Below are positions 57,380 through 64,000 of a stretch of 64,000 nt of DNA, piece after piece. The notes beneath the pieces were generated by a model. That model saw only the letters and a list, made by a program, of their open reading frames with translations, searched no databases and had not been told where the DNA came from. Source of the DNA: Saprospiraceae bacterium. GTDB lineage: Bacteria; Bacteroidota; Bacteroidia; Chitinophagales; Saprospiraceae. The stretch's first letter is position 1. Each line of letters starts with the position of its first letter. Location of the stretch: the NCBI GenBank assembly GCA_016711125.1, contig JADJTQ010000002.1:868001-932000 (forward strand), given 5' to 3'. Made by a program: the position numbers and the translations under genes.

Positions 57380-58438
57380 TTGAAGAATGCTTTCTGGTCA
57401 GTAATCAAGATGTTAGTCTTCTTGCTATTTGGCCTGGCAATACTCTGGTTTTTGTATCATGATCTTAGTGCCAAGTATCTGGCCGAATGTCAGCTTAAAG
57501 GCATACCAGAGGTGCAGTGTAGTTTGGTTGATAAAGTTGTTCAGGATTTCAGATCAACGAAGATGATTTGGTTGGTGATCATCTGTTTCTGCTTTTGCAT
57601 TAGTAATATTAGTCGCTCCATCCGTTGGCAGCAACTCCTGTCGTCATTGGGCTATCAAACCCGATGGGCTAATTCTTTTCATTGCGTGATGATTGCTTAC
57701 TTTGCCAACTTAGGGCTTCCTCGAATCGGAGAAGTTGTGCGTGCCGGTTCTCTTGCAAAATATGAGAATATTCCTTTTGAAAAAGTGATGGGTACCGTCG
57801 CGGTAGATCGCATGATTGATTTCATCTCTTTTGGAATAGTGTTCATGCTGGGCCTGCTATTACAATACGACCTCTTGTGGAACTATATCCTTGATCATGC
57901 TACTTTTGATTTGAGAAGGAGTTTGCAGAATCGCTACTTCCTGACAGTGCTGGCCTTGCTTCTTTTGCTGGGGATGCTCATTTGGAGGTACTGGCACCAA
58001 TTACTTCGCCATGTACTTGTAAAGCGGATCATTGGAGCAGGAGCAGGCTTTTTAGAGGGTCTCCAGTCTTTGAGTAAGGTGCAAAACAAACCATTATTGA
58101 TTTTTCACAGTGTTGTGATCTGGGGGATGTACTTTCTGATGACCTATTTTTGCTTCAAGGCATTTGAACCGACTGCACATCTGGGGGCATTGGCAGCCCT
58201 TTTGATTTTCGTTTTTGGGAGTTTGGGAATGATCATCCCAACACCAGGTGGCATGGGTAGTTACCATGCTTTGGTCATCGCCGGGTTGGTACTATATGGC
58301 ATAGATCAAAACGACGCATTCTCCTTTGCTATGATCATCTTTTTTACGATTAATATTTTTGTAAATGTGTTCTTTGGCATATTCGCACTAATTTTGTTGC
58401 CCGGATATAATCGAAGTTATCAGCCCGTCCGCGCCTAA
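57380..58438 (+). CDS. Lysylphosphatidylglycerol synthase-type flippase domain (UPF0104/AglD) protein
   Basis: 352 residues with about eight membrane helices. Marks of the LPG synthase TM family: SRSIRWQQLLSSLGYQTRWANSFHCVMIAYFANLGLPRIGEVVRAGSLAKYENIPFEKVMGTVAVDRMIDFISFG and GSLGMIIPTPGGMGSYHALV. These membrane parts flip lipids in MprF, but this protein has no synthase domain. Its stop overlaps the rfaE2 start, and it lies between panD and the heptose gene. Confidence 0.84.
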   Translation: MKNAFWSVIKMLVFLLFGLAILWFLYHDLSAKYLAECQLKGIPEVQCSLVDKVVQDFRSTKMIWLVIICFCFCISNISRSIRWQQLLSSLGYQTRWANSFHCVMIAYFANLGLPRIGEVVRAGSLAKYENIPFEKVMGTVAVDRMIDFISFGIVFMLGLLLQYDLLWNYILDHATFDLRRSLQNRYFLTVLALLLLLGMLIWRYWHQLLRHVLVKRIIGAGAGFLEGLQSLSKVQNKPLLIFHSVVIWGMYFLMTYFCFKAFEPTAHLGALAALLIFVFGSLGMIIPTPGGMGSYHALVIAGLVLYGIDQNDAFSFAMIIFFTINIFVNVFFGIFALILLPGYNRSYQPVRA

Positions 58439-58935
58439 TGTTAGCCCAGATACTAAATAAAATTCAACCACTAAACGAAGCAGCCTCAATAGTTGGACAA
58501 TGGCAAACAGCAGGAAAAAAAGTGATTTGGACCAATGGAGTTTTCGATCTACTTCATTCCGGGCACATTAAATATCTGTGTGCTGCCAGAGAGCTGGGTG
58601 ACTATCTGGCAGTAGGTATTAATAGCGATGTTAGTGTAAAAAGATTGAAAGGAGAGCACAGGCCAATCAATGAGCAATCGGCTCGTCTCCTGCAAATGGC
58701 AGCGCTCTCCATGGTTGATCTGGTTATACTTTTTGAAGAAGATACCCCTCGCGAGAGTATCCTGGTTTTGAAACCTAAACTTATTGTCAAGGGTGGCGAT
58801 TATCTGGCAGCAGAAGTTGTGGGTGGCGAGGAAGCAAAAGAGTGGGGCGGCAAGGTCGTGATCATACCATTTGAACCAGGTCATTCTTCGACCAGGATCA
58901 TTCAAAAAATCCAAAAACTCAGTCATGAAGATTAA
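58438..58935 (+). CDS. rfaE2: D-glycero-beta-D-manno-heptose 1-phosphate adenylyltransferase
   Basis: 165 residues, the single-domain form (HldE C-terminal part) that makes ADP-heptose for LPS core. The nucleotidyltransferase motif is TNGVFDLLHSGHIKYL (HxGH), followed by GINSDVSVKRLKG and, at the end, PGHSSTRIIQKI (the SSTxxI motif). No hldE kinase domain gene is in view. It overlaps both neighbours (1 base with the flippase, 11 bases with the Nif3-like gene). Confidence 0.93.
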   Translation: MLAQILNKIQPLNEAASIVGQWQTAGKKVIWTNGVFDLLHSGHIKYLCAARELGDYLAVGINSDVSVKRLKGEHRPINEQSARLLQMAALSMVDLVILFEEDTPRESILVLKPKLIVKGGDYLAAEVVGGEEAKEWGGKVVIIPFEPGHSSTRIIQKIQKLSHED

Positions 58936-59710
58936 GGATATCACCGACTTTCTCGAAGAAATTGCTCCACTCGATCTCCAGGAGGGATATGATAATGCCG
59001 GTTTGATTGTAGGCCGCCATGAGTCGGAGGTGCAAGGCGTATTGATCAGTCTCGACACTACGGAAAAGGTCATTGATGAAGCCATTCAGCGGGGTTGCAA
59101 TCTGGTTGTATCCCATCATCCCATCATCTTTCAAGGATTAAAAAGGCTAAATGGGTATCACTATGTGGAGCGGGCAGTCATCCAGGCGATAAAAAATGAT
59201 ATCGCAATCTATGCCATCCATACCAATCTTGACAATGTGTTACTCCACGGAGTGAATGAAAAAATTGCACAAAAAATCGGGCTTAACACGATAAAAATCT
59301 TAAGAACAAAAGATCAGGAAACAGTCGGCAGCGGACTGATCGGGCGATTGTCTTCATCTCTTAGTTTTGATGACTTTGCCCAGCATCTTGTCGAGACCAT
59401 GCAATTGACAGGATTTCGCCATACCGAAATCATCAGTGACCAAATCTCCAAAGTGGCCTTATGCGGAGGATCTGGTCGATTTCTTTTAGAAGATGCCATT
59501 TCAGCACAGGCCGATGTCTTTATTTCGGCTGATTTTAAATATCACGAGTACTTTGAAGCCAATGAACAAATTACTATAATTGACATTGGTCATTTTGAAA
59601 GTGAAAGATTTACAATTGAATTACTTCACCAATTGATAACAGGGAAATTTACTACCTTTGCGGCCTATTGCACAAAAGTGAACACCAATCCATTAAAATA
59701 CAGATATTAA
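58925..59710 (+). CDS. Nif3-like dinuclear metal-binding protein, short form
   Basis: 261 residues from the ATG at 58925; the frame also opens at a TTG (58871) in the previous gene. Metal-ligand motifs: VVSHHPIIF and HTNLDN near the N-terminal half, and DIGHFESERFT near the C-terminus. Many Nif3 proteins of this phylum have an inserted domain of about 100 residues; this one lacks it. Annotated in databases as GTP cyclohydrolase I type 2 homologues, but the biochemical role is unproven. Confidence 0.87.
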   Translation: MKIKDITDFLEEIAPLDLQEGYDNAGLIVGRHESEVQGVLISLDTTEKVIDEAIQRGCNLVVSHHPIIFQGLKRLNGYHYVERAVIQAIKNDIAIYAIHTNLDNVLLHGVNEKIAQKIGLNTIKILRTKDQETVGSGLIGRLSSSLSFDDFAQHLVETMQLTGFRHTEIISDQISKVALCGGSGRFLLEDAISAQADVFISADFKYHEYFEANEQITIIDIGHFESERFTIELLHQLITGKFTTFAAYCTKVNTNPLKYRY

Positions 59711-59711
59711 C

Positions 59712-60462
59712 ATGGCAGCTGAGAAAACTATACCAGAACGCTTATCCGAGTTACATAAACTACAACTTATTGATTCTCAATTAGATGAAATCCAGGTATT
59801 GAAGGGCGAGTTGCCCATGGAAGTGCTCGATCTGGAGGATGAAATCGAAGGTCTGCAGATTCGGGTTCAGAAATTAGAAGATTCTAAAAAAAGATCTGCA
59901 AGATGGCATAGCCCAGCACAGAAACAAAATCAAAGATTCTGAGACTTTGATCGCTAAGTATGGACGTCAACTAGATGATGTAAAAAACAATCGCGAGTAC
60001 GAAGCTCTTACCAAAGAAATCGAGTTGCAGCGGTTAGACATTCAGCTATCTGAAAAACGGATACGTGAGGTAGAAGTCAGTGTCGTAGCGAAAGATGAGA
60101 CCCTGCAGGCTGCTAAGGAAAAAATGGGCGAAAAAAATAAAAACCTGGATACTAAGAAGGTTGAGCTTGATAAGATCATCGCCAAAACTGAAAAGGATGG
60201 CAACAAACTGCAGAAACAAAGTGAATCTCAACGCCAGGTGATTGAAGAAAGACTTCTGAAAGCCTATGATCGGGTAAGAACTTCCTACCGCAACGGACTG
60301 GCGGTGGTGACCGTAGAGCGCGATGCTTGCGGGGGTTGTTTCAATAAGATTCCACCACAGCTCCAGCTGGAGATCAGTCTGCAAAAGAAAATCATTGCTT
60401 GCGAGCATTGCGGCCGGATATTAGTTGATGCCTCAGTGGTCGATGCCTTAGCGCAAGCCTAG
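59712..60462 (+). CDS. C4 zinc-ribbon coiled-coil protein (CdsZ/CT398-like), one frameshift
   Basis: About 249 residues. A long coiled coil (EIELQRLDIQLSEKRIREVEV...) is followed by a zinc ribbon, DACGGCFNKIPPQLQ and ACEHCGRILV (CxxC...CxxC). The family (CT398/CdsZ) recruits or regulates sigma-54 or secretion parts in some bacteria; the role here is unknown. The A7 run 59886-59892 has one base too many: with A6 the frame reads DSKKDLQDGIAQHRNKIKDSETLIAKYGRQ. Its TAG stop (60460-60462) uses the AG of the inverted-repeat element that starts at 60461. Confidence 0.85.
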
Positions 60463-61197
60463 GAGGCTGTTGAAACACGCAACTTGATGCTGAATCCGTA
60501 AATCGTCGTTTCTGACACGGCGAGACGAAGGATGCTACTGGAAGTTGTCGCGCCGTGAAAGTCCGTGAGATGGGGACTACACACAGCGCTTTATATAAAT
60601 ATTAAAGCATGAGTGTAATGAAACATCTCATCACACGCCAATGGGTATCGACCCCCATCCGGCAAGGTTTAGCCAACCTCCGGAAGCGAGTCTTGCGTAA
60701 TCATTCGAGAGGATGGTACGAAGCGTAGACAGCGAGTGTCAAAGGTGTATGATAGAGCCTCGAAAGGGTAGATAAATCTGGAGTCTTAGTAGTCAACTTT
60801 GCTGGGACAATATGGAGGTAGGGCCAAAGGCGATCCTGCCGAAGTCCGGGCGGGGTCAAAGAATGCATCAGAGACATAGAGGGCGAGTACGGGAACACGG
60901 GAGACCCTACTGTCTCCTGCTGGGAGAAGGGCAAATGGGCGAGCTCTTGAACAAAAGGCCTGTGTAGGGTGGTCAGTGTCATCATCATCCTGCAGCGAAG
61001 AAACGCGATGACAGGAGCAGGTACGCAAGCCGAGGGAAACCGAAGGTGAAGGAATGACAGAGGGAGTCTTAGCCGCTTCATAGTACCGTTGGAAAGGTGG
61101 GAAATCCTAACCGGGAAAGCCACTGAGTAGGGAAGGAGCAGCACGAAACGGGGGACTGTGTTTTGGACACATTGATTATACCAGTTTATAATATACG

Positions 61198-62482
61198 ATG
61201 TCAACGAAAGAGATACAGATAGCACAACTGTCAAGGAAACACAAGGACAGCACGTTGCACAATTTGCACGGCTTTATCGATATATATGCCCTGTATGGGT
61301 CATATAAAAGATTGAATAGACAAAGCGCAAGTGGCGTGGACGGAGAGACATGGCAGAGCTACGGAAAAGGAGGAATAGGTAAAATGACAGAGCTTCTGAA
61401 CAAATTCAAGAAAGGAACCTATCGGGCTCCAAACGTCCGCCGCGTGTACATAGGAAAAGATAGCGGTGGGACACGGCCATTAGGCATACCGACGATCGAG
61501 GACAAGATACTGCAGACAGCAGTGCTAGGGGTACTTGAACCAGTGTACGAACAAGAATTCAAAGAATTCTCGTACGGGTTCAGGCCAGGTCGGAGTCAGC
61601 ACCAAGCGATAGATTACCTGTTTGAAGAGGTAAGTTTTGGGAAGATACGCTATGTCATAGATGCGGATATTCGCAACTTTTCCGGGGAGCTCAACCATGG
61701 TCTGTTACGAAGTTTTCTGGACCTACGGGTAAAGGATGGACTGGTACGTAAAATGATAGATAAATGGCTCAAGGCGGGCATCATGGAATCTGGCCAGGTT
61801 ACCTACCCTGTAGAGGGTACACCACAGGGAGGTTCCGATCTCCCCACTACTGAGCAATATCTATCTACATTATGTACTGGATACATGGTATTCGGAAGTG
61901 ATACAACCACTACTGAAAGGGAGAAGCATGATAGTGAGGTACGCAGATGATTTTGTTTTAGGCTTCAGTGATCTGGAAGATGCGAAGCGTGTCTTCAAGG
62001 TATTACCAAAGCGATTTGAGAAATATGGGTTACGTATACACCCGGAGAAGACAAAGCTGATAGACCTAGCAGGAACAGGTAAGGGCGAAGAACGCAGCTT
62101 TGATTTTCTTGGGTTCACCCATTATCTTGGAAAGAGCAGAAAAGGGTATAAAGTATTGAAGCGTAAAACGAGTCGGAAGAAATTTACCGGAGCTTTAAGG
62201 AGAATGGCCACCTGGATTAAGCGCAATAGGAACATGCGAGCGGTCGATCTGATAGCAAAAGTAAATATCAAATTACGCGGATACTACAATTATTATGGCA
62301 TCACCTTTAATTTTAATGGTATTCGGCGCTACTACCTTGAAGTATTTAAACTATTATTTAAATGGTTGAATCGACGAGGAGGTCGCTCCAAAAACTGGGA
62401 CCACTTCAACAATTTATTGATGGAGTGGCAACCACTATTACGTCCGAAAATATATCATTCCTATTCTTTAGCGAAACCCTGA
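61198..62482 (+). CDS. ltrA: Group II intron reverse transcriptase/maturase, one frameshift
   Basis: About 427 residues when joined. RT motifs: SGVDGETW, TRPLGIPTIEDKILQ, YGFRPGRS, VIDADIRNF, GTPQGG and the catalytic YADD; then a maturase domain X (FDFLGFTHYLG, AKVNIKLRGYYNYYG). There is no HNH endonuclease after it. An extra base near 61835-61837 breaks the frame between GTPQGG and SPLLSNIYLHYVLDTW; removing it rejoins both halves. Motif A reads NFSGELNH where NFFD/G is usual, a possible substitution. It drives intron mobility and splicing; as it stands the protein would be truncated before YADD. Confidence 0.86.
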
Positions 62483-62487
62483 TTCGG

Positions 62488-62562
62488 AGGAACCGTATGC
62501 GGGGAAGCCGCTCGTACGGGTCTGTGGGGGCGCGGGGAGGTAACGAACCGCACTACCCGGAT
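62488..62562 (+). ncRNA. Group II intron domains V and VI
   Basis: GAACCGTATGCGGGGAAGCC (62490 on) pairs with CGCTCGTACGGGTC to form the domain V hairpin with a GAAG-type loop; domain VI (GGGGCGCGGGGAGG...CCGCACTACCCGG) follows with a bulged A before the 3' end. These are the catalytic core and branch-point domains. Confidence 0.75.
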
Positions 62563-62726
62563 AACCGACTGAGTCTCAACAAAGTCAGGAGCTACGAGAA
62601 CGGCTGAGTCATATTATAGTGGAAATATGCTATTCATTAAATCAGCGCAAGGTGAGTATTTCAACAGCCTCCGGATATACCAAGACCTATACAATATTCC
62701 TGGGTATAGGGGGTTTAGATAATTGT

Positions 62727-64000
62727 ATGAAGCGAAAGATCAGCATAGCCCTTTCTTTGATGGCATTGTCTTTTTCGTCGACGCTCTTATCTGCGGTAGG
62801 TTACTTCGAATATTCACCCCTGGCTATAAAAACCTACGATCGCATCTTTTCCTTAAGGTTTCAGGAGGCCCGAAGTGATTTGGTAACATTGCGTATCACC
62901 GAACCTGACAATCTGATCACTAACAGTCTCGCCAATTATATGGACTGACTTTCTATTTTTATTGGAGAGCAGGTGGATACCTACGAAAAGCTAAAACAGA
63001 ACAAGGAGTTAAGACTTTCGGCCATTCGAAGGGGTGATGATCAATCGCCGTATTACCTGTATACCCAAGCCGATATTCATTTACAATGGGCGATCACCCG
63101 GGTTAAATTTGAAGATTATTTTCAGGCAGTGATGGAAATTAAGCGGGCCTTCAGTCTGCTTTCTAAAAATGAAGAGTTGTTTCCGGATTTTATGCCAAAC
63201 AAGAAAAATCTGGGGCTTTTGCACGCTCTTATCGGCACGGTACCCGATCAGTATCGTTGGGGTGTCAAACTACTAGGCATGTCTGGCACGATCGCTCAGG
63301 GTCGGTCTGAAATAGAAGAAGTGTTGAGTTATGCACGTAGCAACGACTTTGTATTTCGCGATGAAGCCTATGTGATGTATGCTTATTTATTGCTTCATCT
63401 CGAAAACAAGGGTGAAGAAGCTGGCAGATGATCGAGAAATCAACCATCGACGCAGAGAAGAATCCGCTCGCTTGTTTTGTCAAAGCCAATATAGCTATGC
63501 AGACGGGGCGAAACGACAAGGCAATTTATATTCTTGAAAAAAAACCTCAGGGACACAAGTATTTTCCATTTCCATATTTACAATTTATGGAAGGCGTCGC
63601 GCGGCTCAATCGATTGGAAAAAGGGGCCGATCATCATCTCAATCGATTCTTAAGGGAGACCCGGGGTATGCATTACATTAAAGAGGCTTATCAAAAGTTA
63701 GCCTGGTACGAACTAGTCAATGACCAGCCTGAAAAATACCTCAAATACATGGAGGCTTGTAAAGTCCATGGAGCCAGTGTGATTGATGAAGATCTGACCG
63801 CATTACATGAGGCCCGGCTAAACCGGGTGCCTGAAAGACATCTTCTCCAGGCCCGTATACTGTTTGATGGTGGATACTACATACAGGCACGAAGTTATCT
63901 TGAACATCAAGCTCCTAAAACCTATTCAAATGCTGAATTTCAACTTGAATATCTTTACCGTCTGGGTAGAATCCATCATCTATTAGGTGACACTCATCAG
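62727..64000 (+). CDS. TPR-repeat protein, broken (in-frame TGA and one frameshift), runs off window
   Basis: Signal peptide MKRKISIALSLMALSFSSTLLSA, then helical TPR-like repeats (ADIHLQWAITRVKFEDYFQAVMEIKRAF, IALLLHLENKGEEA, PLACFVKANIAMQTGRNDKAIYILEKKP, ERHLLQARILFDGGYYIQARSYLEHQ). A TGA at 62946-62948 interrupts LANYMD-LSIFIGEQ where Trp is likely, and a missing T near 63419-63421 breaks the frame between NKGEEA and WQMIEKSTIDAEKN. After it the frame stays open from 63428 to the last base. No function is recognised. It starts 55 bases after the intron-bearing element. Confidence 0.65.

Larger units (their letters stand above)
60549..62562 (+). mobile_element. Group II intron with intron-encoded reverse transcriptase
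   Basis: The ends come from comparison with the empty site: 5' exon ...GAAGTTGT, intron starting CGCGCCGTGAAAG, ending ...CACTACCCGGAT, 3' exon AACCGACTGAG. The 5' end does not show the usual GTGYG, so a lost base or a shift of a few bases is possible; the 3' end fits the AY rule. Bases 60549-61197 carry the structured domains I-IV region, the reverse transcriptase lies at 61198-62482, and domains V/VI follow. The intron and the element run in the same direction. Confidence 0.8.
60461..62672 (+). mobile_element. Inverted-repeat element interrupted by a group II intron
   Basis: Left end AGGAGGCTGTTGAAAC, right end GTATTTCAACAGCCTCC. Its outer parts, 60461-60548 and 62563-62672, match the uninterrupted copy at 30702-30900 read on its minus strand, so the two blocks are one element of about 198 bases with about 2014 bases inserted. 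The right flank (GGATAT) does not repeat the left flank, so no target duplication is seen here. Confidence 0.8.

Noticed and set aside
60701..61234. Minus-strand frame of 177 codons in the intron 5' region
   Set aside because: Lies in structured intron RNA, has no recognisable domain and opposes the intron's transcription.
60461..62672. Target-site duplication around the intron-bearing element
   Set aside because: Left flank (GCCT) and right flank (GGATAT) do not match; only the 30.7-kb copy has possible TA repeats.
62946..62948. TGA read as Trp (recoded genetic code)
   Set aside because: Many intact genes in the window end in TGA, including ATGA overlaps, and the other two in-frame stops are TAA; error or decay is simpler.
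1..64000. tRNA, rRNA, CRISPR arrays or defence islands
   Set aside because: None seen on either strand; no repeat-spacer pattern and no cas, restriction or toxin genes.

Overview
The window is a stretch of Bacteroidota chromosome, most plausibly a Saprospira/Chitinophaga-like lineage (inference). The signs are type IX secretion genes (SprA, PorQ, a PD40-OmpA protein), a TonB with long proline linkers, TAnnTTTG promoter motifs, the ftsH/rsfS/birA block and few Shine-Dalgarno sites. I saw no rRNA, tRNA, CRISPR array, prophage or transposase gene.

Layout. 1-4.8 kb: 3' part of sprA. 4.9-8.0 kb: PDZ protein and a histidine kinase/response regulator pair. 8.1-11.3 kb: atypical SDR, serC, alanine dehydrogenase. 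11.3-15.4 kb: an intergenic repeat remnant, then a secreted amidohydrolase, a sugar dehydrogenase-cytochrome c fusion and a GNAT. 15.6-20.2 kb: secreted esterase, beta-helix protein, lipoprotein, TSUP permease. 20.2-22.0 kb: methylmalonyl-CoA epimerase and a GH109 glycosidase. 22-26.5 kb: ftsH-rsfS divergent from birA-cinA. 26.6-30.1 kb: 2-oxoacid dehydrogenase E2 and the PD40-OmpA protein. 30.1-37.3 kb: methyltransferase, a 199-bp inverted-repeat element, GHMP kinase, mfd, two PH-domain membrane proteins. 37.3-42.1 kb: PorQ, a YwqK-like lipoprotein, a PpiD/SurA-like isomerase, DUF3109. 42.4-47.6 kb: citrate synthase of the eukaryotic type, gcvH, VanZ-like protein, TonB, a YtxH/holin-like cell-envelope trio, SDR. 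47.9-55.8 kb: sugar cluster (MFS transporter, xylA, Gfo/Idh dehydrogenase, TIM-barrel isomerase, TonB-dependent receptor) and a TMEM220-like protein. 55.9-60.5 kb: thioredoxin-TPR protein, panD, flippase-like protein, rfaE2, Nif3-like, CdsZ zinc ribbon. 60.5-62.7 kb: a second copy of the inverted-repeat element split by a group II intron of about 2 kb. 62.7 kb-end: a broken TPR protein.

Two things stand out. First, the 199-bp element (30702-30900) and the element at 60461-62672 are the empty and intron-filled forms of one repeat family, so comparing them gives the intron ends almost to the base. At three of the repeat ends the terminal AGGAGG supplies the AG of a neighbouring gene's TAG stop codon. 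Second, 14 genes are broken by 1-base indels, mostly in homopolymers, or by single in-frame stops. They include essential, otherwise well-conserved genes (ftsH, mfd, citrate synthase, sprA, tonB), which points to uncorrected sequencing error rather than decay. For these genes I give one joined span and the position of each break.
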